From the NCBI GenBank assembly GCA_036518955.1, contig DATDMG010000470.1, positions 1-20,073 on the forward strand: a DNA stretch of 20,073 nucleotides, given 5' to 3'. The position numbers and the translations under genes were made by a program. Shown here piece after piece: positions 14,580-20,073 of the stretch (the stretch's first letter is position 1; every line of letters begins with the position of its first letter). The stretch comes from DATDMG01 sp036518955. Lineage in GTDB: Bacteria > Actinomycetota > Actinomycetes > Actinomycetales > Kineosporiaceae. The notes beneath the pieces were generated by a model that saw nothing but the letters and a program-made list of their open reading frames with translations, was not told where the DNA came from and made no database searches.

Positions 14580-14619
14580 CGGGACGCGGACGCCGGGCCC
14601 CGTCCCTCGTTCCCGTGGG

Positions 14620-16386
14620 TCAGGCCAGGGACTGGCTGCGTTCCGGTCCGGGGTCCGCCCCCGCCGTCGCGGCGGCCTCGGGGTTCTCGGTCACCACGGG
14701 GGTCTCTGCCACGGCGTGCCCGCTCTCCCGCTGCGCCTGAAGGCCGGAGACCGTGCCCAGCGTGTCCTCGGGCAGGAACCAGACGATCAGCCATGCGACC
14801 ACCAGCACGCCGGCGGCGAGCAGGAACACCCCGTCGATGGCGTCGGCGAACCCGACCAGGAACGGCCGGGCCAGGCGCGGGTCCAGATGGTTGATGAACG
14901 ACGAGTCGTTGAGCGGGCTGGTCGATCCTGCGGCGGCCGGGCCGCCGCTGTGGATCATCTTCAGGACGGGCCCGTTCGCCGAGTTCGAGAGCACGGCCGG
15001 GTCATGCAGCGCAGCCTGGAACTGCGGGGTGGGGGCCACCGCCCGGAACGCGGTCGCAATCTTGCCCGGCAGGCCGTTGAAGAGTGCGGACAGGAACACC
15101 GCCGTCCCCAGGGTGCCGCCCATCTGGCGGAAGAAGGTGGCGGAGGCGGTGGCGACGCCCATGTCCTGAGGCGGTACCGCATTCTGGATGGCGAGCACGA
15201 GCGTCTGCATGTTGAGCCCGAGCCCGAGCCCGAACATGAAGGCGTAGGCGTCGATCTCGACCATGCCGGTGTCCGCGGTGATGTGGGACAGCAGGTAGCA
15301 GCCGAGCACCAGCAGGGTGACTCCGACGATCGGGAAGATCCGGTAACGGCCGGTGCGGGCGATCGCCTGCCCGGACGTGACCGACCCGGCCATGATGCCC
15401 AGTACCAGTGGCAGCAGCAGCAGGCCGGCCTGGGTGGGCGACTTGCCCTTCACGATCTGCAGGTACAGCGGGAGGGCCGCCAGGGCTCCGAACATGCCCA
15501 TGCCCATGATGAAGTTGAGCAACGAACCCACGCCGAACGTGCGCCGCGCGAAGAGCCGCAGCGGCAGCAGTGCCTCGTCGCCGTAGGCCCGCTCCGCGAG
15601 CAGGAAGAACGCGACGCCGACCAGGCCGATGAGGTAGCAGGCGACCGAACGGGTGCTGGCCCAGCCCCACTCCCGGCCCTGCTCGGCGACGATCAGCAGC
15701 GGAACCAGGGCGACCACGAGCGCGGTGGCACCCGGGTAGTCGATCCGGTGCTCCCGCCGGGTGTGCGGCAGGTGCAGCGTGCGCAGCACCAGGGCGAGGG
15801 AGACGAGCCCGACGGGCACGTTCACCAGGAACACCCACCGCCACCCGGTGATCCCCAGAATGCTGCTCTGCCCGGCGAGGAACCCGCCCACGACCGGTCC
15901 CAGCACGCTCGACGTCCCGAAGACCGCCAGGAAGTACCCCTGGTACCGCGCCCGCTCCCGGGGCGGCACGATGTCGCCGATGATCGTCAGTGCCAGGGAG
16001 AACAGGCCGCCGGCGCCGACGCCCTGCACTGCCCGGTACCCGGCGAGCTGGTACATCGACTGCGACAGGCCGGCCAGCGCACTGCCGATCACGAAGATGG
16101 TGATCGACGCGATGAAGAACGGCCGGCGCCCGTAGAGGTCGGAGAGTTTGCCGTACAGCGGTGTGGCGATCGTCGAGGTGATCAGGTAGGCCGTCGTCGC
16201 CCATGCCTGCAGGCTGAGCCCGTTCAGATCGTCCGCAATCGTGCGGATGGCGGTCGCGACGATCGTCTGGTCGAGCGCCGCCAGGAACATGCCGGACATC
16301 AACCCGGCGAGGACGATGGTGATCTGTCGATGGGTGAACTGGACCGACGAGACCGTGGACCTCGACCGGGGTTGTGCGGCAGACAT
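14620..16386 (-). CDS. MFS drug:H+ antiporter, DHA2 family (14 TM, EmrB/QacA type)
   Basis: A 588-residue multidrug efflux permease driven by the proton gradient. It shows LDQTIVATAIRTIADDL at TM1 (motif D1), GKLSDLYGRRP (motif A) and GTSSVLGPVVGG near TM5 (the antiporter motif C). The number of hydrophobic segments is consistent with fourteen. A loop of about 60 polar residues (about 455-515) precedes the last TM. The C-terminal 45 residues are hydrophilic and Ala/Glu-rich. The ATG at 16386 has AGGAGA just upstream. It is 72 bases behind a MarR-type gene on the same strand, so it is probably the second gene of a marR-efflux operon induced when a toxic ligand releases the repressor. Confidence 0.94.
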   Translation of the reverse strand: MSAAQPRSRSTVSSVQFTHRQITIVLAGLMSGMFLAALDQTIVATAIRTIADDLNGLSLQAWATTAYLITSTIATPLYGKLSDLYGRRPFFIASITIFVIGSALAGLSQSMYQLAGYRAVQGVGAGGLFSLALTIIGDIVPPRERARYQGYFLAVFGTSSVLGPVVGGFLAGQSSILGITGWRWVFLVNVPVGLVSLALVLRTLHLPHTRREHRIDYPGATALVVALVPLLIVAEQGREWGWASTRSVACYLIGLVGVAFFLLAERAYGDEALLPLRLFARRTFGVGSLLNFIMGMGMFGALAALPLYLQIVKGKSPTQAGLLLLPLVLGIMAGSVTSGQAIARTGRYRIFPIVGVTLLVLGCYLLSHITADTGMVEIDAYAFMFGLGLGLNMQTLVLAIQNAVPPQDMGVATASATFFRQMGGTLGTAVFLSALFNGLPGKIATAFRAVAPTPQFQAALHDPAVLSNSANGPVLKMIHSGGPAAAGSTSPLNDSSFINHLDPRLARPFLVGFADAIDGVFLLAAGVLVVAWLIVWFLPEDTLGTVSGLQAQRESGHAVAETPVVTENPEAAATAGADPGPERSQSLA

Positions 16387-16458
16387 GCGTCTCCTGACCT
16401 TCGTTCCGTTCGCCCCGGCCGCGCAGCCGCGGTGAGGGCCGTGGTGGTGGGGCCTGCC

Positions 16459-16953
16459 TCAGCTGCCGACGGGCCGTCCTGCGTGCTCCGTTCCGTCCCG
16501 CTGGGCTTCCATGCCGTCGTTGAGCCGGCGCAGGAGCCGGACCAGTGTCGCGGTGTCGTCCGCCGACCAGCCGGCGAGCAACTCGGCCAGCACCTTCTGG
16601 CGCTGGGCCAGAGCCGCGTCGGCGAGGGCGATACCCTCGGGGGTGGCGACCAGGTGCACGGCGCGCCCGTCGGCCGGATGCGGACGGCGGGTGACGAGGC
16701 CCGACCGCACCAGCTGCGCGACATAGCGGCTGACCGTCGAGGGGTCGAGGACGGCCGCCTCCGCGAGTTCCCCCTGCCGCTGTGGCCCGCGCCGGACCAG
16801 GAGCGCCAAGACGCCGAAAGCCGCTCCGTCGAGACCGGGGATGCGCCCGGCGTGCCGGACCTTGAACACGTGGAGCAGCCGGGCATGCCGGGTCAGCTCG
16901 GTGACCAGCTCGTCGCAGTGCTCCGCGGGCGGCACTCCTGCGGGGTGGGACAT
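16459..16953 (-). CDS. MarR-family transcriptional regulator
   Basis: A 164-residue winged-helix repressor. The core (about 35-105) reads FGVLALLVRRGPQRQGELAEAAVLDPSTVSRYVAQLVRSGLVTRRPHPADGRA, with the DNA-recognition helix and the wing Asp-x-Arg (DGRA). Helices on both sides should form the dimer interface. The ATG at 16953 starts MSHPAG; there is no Shine-Dalgarno. The start codon lies inside a perfect ACATGCATGT palindrome, and another inverted repeat lies 18 bases upstream, so autoregulation is likely. It is the first gene of the operon with the antiporter and diverges from the nitrilase-family gene, which it could also control. Confidence 0.92.
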   Translation of the reverse strand: MSHPAGVPPAEHCDELVTELTRHARLLHVFKVRHAGRIPGLDGAAFGVLALLVRRGPQRQGELAEAAVLDPSTVSRYVAQLVRSGLVTRRPHPADGRAVHLVATPEGIALADAALAQRQKVLAELLAGWSADDTATLVRLLRRLNDGMEAQRDGTEHAGRPVGS

Positions 16954-16982
16954 GCATGTAGGTGTACCACACAACTTCTTGT
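16950..16982. promoter_or_regulatory. Palindromes in the marR/amidase divergent region, candidate MarR operators
   Basis: ACATGCATGT (16950-16959) is a perfect 10-bp palindrome over the marR start codon. ACAACTTCTTGT (16971-16982) has ACAA/TTGT arms around four bases. TGTAC also occurs twice, 17 bp apart (16963, 16980). The stretch is AT-richer than its surroundings, as expected of a promoter and operator. Confidence 0.45.
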
Positions 16983-17025
16983 ACGGCACATTCACCCCGC
17001 CCGATCGGTGTCGGGCCGCCGCTGC

Positions 17026-17031
17026 CAGACT
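17026..17031 (+). promoter_or_regulatory. Possible leaderless -10 box for the amidase gene
   Basis: CAGACT lies six bases before the ATG at 17038. It keeps A2 and T6 of the TAnnnT pattern but not T1. No Shine-Dalgarno is present. Confidence 0.3.
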
Positions 17032-17037
17032 TGCTGC

Positions 17038-17841
17038 ATGCGCATCCACGTGCTCCAGGTCGCCTACGGTGACGACGAGTCGGTGGCGGACCGCATCCGT
17101 CGCGTCGCCGGGATGGTGGCGGCCCAGGCGGGTGCCGACCTCGTCGTCCTGCCGGAGCTGTGGTCGGCGGGCGGGTTCAGCTACCGCCGCTGGGCGGAAC
17201 GGGCCGAGGGTCTGGACGGTCCCACCGTGGGTGCGATCGCCGTCGCCGCCCGGGCGATCGGTGCCGTCGTCCATGCCGGGAGCATCCTCGAGCGGGCCGC
17301 AGCCGGCGCCGAGCTGGGGCCGGAGGGGCGTGGGCTGTGGAACACCTCCGTGCTGCTGGGCCCGGACGGATCCGTGCTGGCCGGGTATCGGAAGATCCAC
17401 CGGTTCGGTTTCGGCGAAGGCGAGCCGAAGCTCCTCGAAGCCGGTGCGGACGTCGTCACGGCGCGCCTCCCCGACGGCACGGTCGCGGGGCTGGCGACCT
17501 GCTACGACCTGCGGTTCCCGGAACTCTTCCGGCGTTTGGTGGACGCCGGGGCCCGGCTGGTCCTGATCCCGGCGGCCTGGCCGGCGGCACGGGTCGAGGC
17601 CTGGACGCTGCTCGGCCGGGCGCGGGCGATCGAGGACCAGTTCGTCGTGGTCCAGTGCAACACCGCAGGGGCGCACGCGGGTGTCGTGATGGGCGGCCGC
17701 AGCCAGATCGTCTCCGCGGGTGGGGACGTCGTCGCCCAGGCGGGTACCGGCGAGGAGGTGCTGGTCGCGGACCTCGACCTGGCGGACGTGGACCACTGGC
17801 GCGCGCGGTTCCCGGTACTCGCCGACCGGCGCCTGCGCTGA
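17038..17841 (+). CDS. Carbon-nitrogen hydrolase (nitrilase superfamily amidase)
   Basis: A 267-residue cytoplasmic hydrolase that cleaves amide C-N bonds. The catalytic triad is visible as Glu40 (VVLPELW), Lys119 (YRKIHRF) and Cys155 (TCYDLRFPE). The layout and length fit the omega-amidase / predicted-amidohydrolase branch (GEGEPKLLEAG, AWPAARVEAW, VVVQCNTAG). The actual substrate, for example a deaminated glutathione-like compound or a 2-oxo acid amide, cannot be read. The ATG at 17038 directly begins the first beta strand (RIHVLQV). The much longer open frame upstream is antisense to marR and the antiporter. It diverges from marR over 84 bases, so shared regulation is possible. Confidence 0.92.
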   Translation: MRIHVLQVAYGDDESVADRIRRVAGMVAAQAGADLVVLPELWSAGGFSYRRWAERAEGLDGPTVGAIAVAARAIGAVVHAGSILERAAAGAELGPEGRGLWNTSVLLGPDGSVLAGYRKIHRFGFGEGEPKLLEAGADVVTARLPDGTVAGLATCYDLRFPELFRRLVDAGARLVLIPAAWPAARVEAWTLLGRARAIEDQFVVVQCNTAGAHAGVVMGGRSQIVSAGGDVVAQAGTGEEVLVADLDLADVDHWRARFPVLADRRLR

Positions 17842-17864
17842 GCCGGCCGCCCGCTCGGGGTCGA

Positions 17865-17895
17865 GGTGGGGGGCGCGACCCGCAGGGCGCCCACC
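17865..17895 (+). terminator. Imperfect hairpin after the amidase gene
   Basis: GGTGGG...CGC (17865-17876, three-base bulge) pairs with GCGCCCACC (17887-17895) around a ten-base loop, starting 23 bases after the stop. It is a plausible GC-rich terminator. Confidence 0.4.
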
Positions 17896-17970
17896 CGCAC
17901 CCCCCCCGAACCCATCACGCCACGACGTACGCCATGCCGGTCGTCAACCCGCGAATGGGCGCGCCCGTAC

Positions 17971-17998
17971 CAAGCCTCGACCGTCCGGTCGAGGCTTG
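17971..17998. promoter_or_regulatory. Perfect 12-bp inverted repeat ahead of the Cys4/YeeE operon
   Basis: CAAGCCTCGACC (17971-17982) and GGTCGAGGCTTG (17987-17998) pair without mismatch around GTCC. It sits 15 bp before an AT-rich promoter-like stretch. No T-run follows, so it may be an operator or a second terminator for the amidase gene. The region 17842-18130 has no convincing gene. Confidence 0.55.
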
Positions 17999-18012
17999 CA
18001 TGGAGCGTCCGG

Positions 18013-18038
18013 TTGATTTTGGGTATTCTCAGTAGTAC
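18013..18038 (+). promoter_or_regulatory. AT-rich promoter-like stretch for the Cys4/YeeE operon
   Basis: Within strongly GC-rich DNA this segment contains TTGATT (18013-18018), TATTCT (18024-18029) and TAGTAC (18033-18038). TATTCT is the best -10 match by sequence. The TTGATT to TAGTAC spacing is only 14 bp, so the exact boxes are unclear. Confidence 0.35.
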
Positions 18039-18073
18039 CAATGCTCACGTTCTTCGCACGTCAGATCAGCCGG

Positions 18074-18125
18074 GCGACGGGCAGGGTGTCGCAGAGTTTT
18101 TCCTGCCGTGCTGTCCTGCGGGAGG
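18074..18125 (+). ncRNA. Candidate structured leader with competing stems
   Basis: GCGAC (18074-18078) can pair with GTCGC (18088-18092), followed by AGAG and five Ts, a short terminator-like form. The enclosed GGCAGG (18080-18085) can instead pair with CCTGCC (18102-18107), or its GCAGG with CCTGC (18115-18119), which touches the Shine-Dalgarno GGAGG (18121-18125). The pairings exclude one another. Stems are short and no known riboswitch class was recognised. Confidence 0.3.
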
Positions 18126-18130
18126 TTTGC

Positions 18131-18676
18131 ATGCCCTGCAGCCATATCGAGAGCTGCCCGCTGTTTCCGATGCTGAATGCCACTTTGCCGGACTGGATCA
18201 TGGCATATTGCAACAATGCCAGCCATGGGGCGAACTGTGCGCGAAATCAATTGGCGGCGACTGGGCGTCCGGTTCCGATCACTTTGCTCCCCAATGGCCG
18301 GAATGCGCAAGCGCTGCTCTCCCAGGCCCGCTCGGACGGCACCCAGACGGAATGGGTCGCATCGGTCCCCTGCCCGCCGGGTGCCGACCCAGGGGTGGCC
18401 GCCGACCCAGGGGTGGCCGCCGACCCAGGGGGGCCGGAGTCCGCGGCCCCCGGCCGGGCGGCGCCGGGGCGGGCGGCGGCGACAGACCCGGCGGACAGGT
18501 CGCGCGGGCGGGAGACCTCGCGGGCGCTGAAGCGGCCCCGCGTACGGGCGGCGCCGGTGGGCCGTCGGACGCACGTCGGCCCGGGTCGGGCGAGCAGGAG
18601 TCCGAAGGTGGACAGGAGCCGAGAAGGAGAACGGTGGTGGAGACGCGTGCTGCGTTGGCTGGCGGAGCCGGCATGA
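18131..18676 (+). CDS. Four-cysteine protein with long repetitive GC-rich tail, unknown function
   Basis: A 181-residue protein of no named family. The first 58 or so residues carry four spaced cysteines (Cys3, Cys9, Cys27, Cys36; C-x5-C-x17-C-x8-C) in the pattern CSHIESCPLFP...YC...NCARNQL...VPITLLPNG. That resembles small uncharacterised bacterial Cys proteins I recall, which usually end near the PNG/PNQ. Here an unbroken frame continues for about 120 residues rich in Ala, Pro, Gly and Arg, including ADPGVA repeats, and ends with WWRRVLRWLAEPA. The start at 18131 is fixed by GGAGG five bases upstream; an in-frame ATG at 18041 is less likely. The stop overlaps the YeeE-like ATG (ATGA). Cys geometry suggests metal, Fe-S or sulfur binding, unproven. 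Base composition shifts sharply inside the gene. Confidence 0.65.
   Translation: MPCSHIESCPLFPMLNATLPDWIMAYCNNASHGANCARNQLAATGRPVPITLLPNGRNAQALLSQARSDGTQTEWVASVPCPPGADPGVAADPGVAADPGGPESAAPGRAAPGRAAATDPADRSRGRETSRALKRPRVRAAPVGRRTHVGPGRASRSPKVDRSREGERWWRRVLRWLAEPA
18384..18433 (+). repeat. 18-bp tandem repeat, about 2.8 copies
   Basis: Unit CCGACCCAGGGGTGGCCG at 18384-18401 and 18402-18419, with a partial copy to 18433. It encodes ADPGVA-type repeats in the tail of the Cys4 protein. Identical units suggest slippage. Confidence 0.85.
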
Positions 18677-19383
18677 CCGGGTACTGGCCGTGGTGGGCAG
18701 GAGCGCTCGGTCTCGGCCTGATCGCCGTCGCGTACCCGCTGTGGACCGGGCGCACCCTGGGTGTCTCCGGTGCCTGGGAGCGCGTGCTCCGCTGGCGGAG
18801 CGAGCGCGAGGTCGAGCGGGACTCGGCAGTGGACGACGAGGACCTGGTGGCCGCCCTGGTGATGGCGGGCCGGGAGGAGTTCGGCGAGGTCGCCGCTCCG
18901 CCCGAGGCCTGGCCGCAGGGCCGGGGCGCGGTGGCGCCGGACGGCCTGCCGGCAGCGGGCGGGCCGGCACGCGGGGTGCCGCCCTGGAGCGAACTGGTCC
19001 CGCCACCGACGGGGTCGGCCGCCGGCACCTCGGCGGCACACGCGGCTGCCCGGCGGCCGTTGCCGGTGCTCTGCTCGGCCGTCCTCCTTGTCGCGATCTA
19101 CCTGGGCGGTCTGCTGGCGGCGGTCACGTCCGGACGATTCCGCTGGCGGCTGGACATGGGGGCCGGGTTCGCCACGATCGTCACCGCCAACCCGGTGGTG
19201 ATGCTGCTGCTGCTGTTCGGCGGCGGCGTCCTCGTCGGGTTCGGCACCCGCCTGGCCGGCGGGTGCAGCTCGGGTCACGGGCTGAGCGGGTGCAGCCGCC
19301 TGCAGCCGGCGAGCATTCTCGCCACCGCCATCTTCTTCGGGACGGCCGTGGCCGTCTCGTTGCTCCTGGGGAGGGTGATCTGA
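18673..19383 (+). CDS. YeeE/YedE family membrane protein, first half (sulfur-compound transport type)
   Basis: A 236-residue membrane protein that should pair with the next gene's product to form a full YeeE/YedE-like unit; full-length relatives include thiosulfate importers. TM1 (WAGALGLGLIAVAYPLW) is followed by TGRTLGVSGAWERVL, then an unusually long hydrophilic insertion (about residues 42-125), then three TM segments. The signature LAGGCSSGHGLSGCS holds the conserved cysteine. The ATG at 18673 overlaps the upstream stop by four bases. A GTG at 18637 with a strong AAGGAG seven bases ahead is an in-frame alternative adding 12 residues. The stop overlaps the next ATG by one base. The transported sulfur species is not known. 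Confidence 0.85.
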   Translation: MTGYWPWWAGALGLGLIAVAYPLWTGRTLGVSGAWERVLRWRSEREVERDSAVDDEDLVAALVMAGREEFGEVAAPPEAWPQGRGAVAPDGLPAAGGPARGVPPWSELVPPPTGSAAGTSAAHAAARRPLPVLCSAVLLVAIYLGGLLAAVTSGRFRWRLDMGAGFATIVTANPVVMLLLLFGGGVLVGFGTRLAGGCSSGHGLSGCSRLQPASILATAIFFGTAVAVSLLLGRVI

Positions 19384-19802
19384 TGCGATCGAGGGGGTCC
19401 ATGCTGCTGGCCTGCGCGCTGTTCGGGGCGGCGCTGGGATTCACGGTGAGCAACATCGGCTTCGGTGACTACGCCGAGTTGCACCGCATGTTCACCTTCC
19501 AGGACCTGCGCATGTTCTTCGCGTTCGCCGGTGGCGTCGGGTTCGCGGCCGTCGTGCTGGGAGTGACGTTGCGCCGGCGGCCGCCGCGCACCCCGGTCCA
19601 CGCCGGGATCGTCCCCGGCGCCGTCCTCTTCGGGGCCGGCTGGGCGATCTCCGGCGGTTGCCCGGCGATCCCGATCGTCCAGGTGGCCAGCGGCTACCTA
19701 CCGGCACTGGTCACCATCGCGGGCATCACCGTCGGCATGCGGGCATGCCAATGGTTCACCACGCGGTACTTCCCGGTCGACCGCGGCTCCTGCGGGATGT
19801 GA
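19383..19802 (+). CDS. YeeE/YedE family membrane protein, second half
   Basis: A 139-residue membrane protein with four hydrophobic segments (about 7-25, 42-62, 77-95 and 105-122). The key signature is GAGWAISGGCPAIPIVQVASG, matching the second-half cysteine motif of YeeE/YedE proteins. An N-terminal GFTVSNIGFGDYAELHRMF stretch is typical of the second of two half-size proteins. Its ATG shares a base with the preceding stop (TGATG), so the two halves are made together. The C-terminus ends DRGSCGM with an extra cysteine. With the partner it likely forms a pore for thiosulfate or another sulfur species. A repeat-rich hairpin follows. Confidence 0.88.
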   Translation: MRSRGSMLLACALFGAALGFTVSNIGFGDYAELHRMFTFQDLRMFFAFAGGVGFAAVVLGVTLRRRPPRTPVHAGIVPGAVLFGAGWAISGGCPAIPIVQVASGYLPALVTIAGITVGMRACQWFTTRYFPVDRGSCGM

Positions 19803-19804
19803 CC

Positions 19805-19838
19805 CGTCCGGCCGTCGCGTCCGGCCGTCGCGTCCGGC
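19805..19838 (+). repeat. 13-bp tandem repeat, 2.6 copies
   Basis: CGTCCGGCCGTCG at 19805-19817 and 19818-19830 plus CGTCCGGC to 19838. Each copy can offer GTCCGGC to the downstream hairpin arm. Confidence 0.75.
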
Positions 19839-19861
19839 GTCCTGGCATCTGGACGCCGGAC
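19832..19861 (+). terminator. Perfect 11-bp hairpin after the YeeE/YedE operon
   Basis: GTCCGGCGTCC (19832-19842) pairs with GGACGCCGGAC (19851-19861) around an eight-base loop, 30 bases after the stop. It is probably the operon terminator. Confidence 0.6.
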
Positions 19862-19904
19862 CAAGGTCACGACACGCCAGTGCTCGGGTCCCCCGATGCG
19901 GGCC

Positions 19905-19910
19905 TAGGGT
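19905..19910 (+). promoter_or_regulatory. Leaderless -10 box for the last gene
   Basis: TAGGGT fits TAnnnT and lies six bases before the GTG at 19917. No -35 was identified. Confidence 0.45.
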
Positions 19911-19916
19911 GGACGC

Positions 19917-20073
19917 GTGCTGATGGAGTTGACCGGCCGGCTCCTGAACCGGCTGACCGGCGTGCTGGCTCGCGTCCGGGCGGCCGTCGCCGCGACGTCC
20001 GGGCTCACCGTGGCGGCGGCGCTCACGCTCGTGTTGTTCGGGCCCATCCCGGTCGCCGATTCCGCGCCGGTCG
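19917..20073 (+). CDS. N-terminus of a membrane or secreted protein, unidentified
   Basis: Only the first 52 codons are in the window. They run from a leaderless-looking GTG (VLMELTGRLLNRLTGVLARVR) into a hydrophobic segment (about 27-44) and VADSAPV, as in a signal peptide or single anchor after a basic amphipathic helix. An ATG two codons later is also possible. No family can be named from this fragment, and the gene continues past the edge. Confidence 0.5.
   Translation, partial: MLMELTGRLLNRLTGVLARVRAAVAATSGLTVAAALTLVLFGPIPVADSAPV

Noticed and set aside
14716..17037. A very long plus-strand open frame running through to the amidase gene
   Set aside because: It is antisense to the antiporter and MarR genes, whose domains are clear. 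Stop codons are rare in such GC-rich DNA. Only the part from 17038 encodes a real protein.
17900..17907. Run of eight Cs
   Set aside because: It is non-coding and may be a sequencing or slippage artefact. No function is suggested.
18041..18130. Separate upstream leader peptide or N-terminal extension of the Cys4 protein
   Set aside because: The frame has no stop before 18131, the ATG at 18041 has no ribosome site, and GGAGG five bases before 18131 marks the real start. The sequence does not match known Cys-responsive leader peptides.
18005..18274. 10-bp direct repeat GCGTCCGGTT flanking part of the AT-rich block (18005-18014 and 18265-18274)
   Set aside because: The word is short and GC-rich, the second copy lies inside the conserved Cys4 coding region, and there is no transposase or terminal inverted repeat. 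It is not convincing as an insertion footprint.
18384..18433. CRISPR-like array
   Set aside because: The 18-bp units are head-to-tail without spacers and lie in frame inside a coding region.

Overview
This 20 kb window is very GC-rich chromosomal DNA (well over 70% by eye) from an actinobacterium, probably a soil or environmental actinomycete. Signs of this are GTG starts, 1-4 bp gene overlaps, several starts that look leaderless (a TAnnnT-like -10 box 6-7 nt before the start codon), a Ser/Thr kinase beside an ECF sigma factor, and an actinobacterial-type pdh/bkd cluster. The genus cannot be named from the sequence. No tRNA, rRNA, CRISPR array, transposase or integrase was seen.

Layout, left to right. 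(1) 1-1507, minus: an ABC-2 exporter (ATPase, then a permease cut by the window edge). Its upstream region holds a cluster of DnaA-box-like 9-mers. (2) 1699-2103, plus: a small secreted or anchored protein. (3) 2291-5876, plus: E1 alpha, E1 beta and E2 of a 2-oxoacid dehydrogenase complex, tightly coupled and closed by a strong hairpin. (4) 6008-6751: a lipoprotein with an LpqH-like tail. (5) 6831-11191: histidine kinase, NarL-type response regulator, NatA-type ATPase and NatB-type permease, read as a two-component system beside the exporter it probably controls. (6) 11438-12433: an isopenicillin-N-synthase-like Fe(II) oxygenase whose usual RxS motif is replaced. (7) 12423-13958, minus, and 14016-14552, plus: a membrane Ser/Thr kinase divergent from an ECF sigma factor with no visible anti-sigma gene. 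(8) 14620-16953, minus: a MarR regulator followed by a 14-TM drug:H+ antiporter. (9) 17038-17841, plus: a nitrilase-family amidase divergent from marR. (10) 18131-19802, plus: a four-cysteine protein followed by the two half-size YeeE/YedE membrane proteins, apparently one sulfur-related operon. (11) 19917-end: the start of an unidentified membrane or secreted protein.

The most unusual part is 17970-18680. It contains a perfect 12-bp inverted repeat, an AT-richer block of about 330 bp, a leader whose short stems compete near a strong Shine-Dalgarno, and a Cys4 protein. The first 58 or so residues of that protein look compositionally foreign, and it then runs straight into about 120 residues of extremely GC-rich repetitive tail ending exactly on the YeeE start. 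This is the best candidate here for an undescribed, possibly sulfur-linked, regulatory or carrier system. Secondary points of interest are the RxS-less oxygenase and the kinase/ECF sigma pair.
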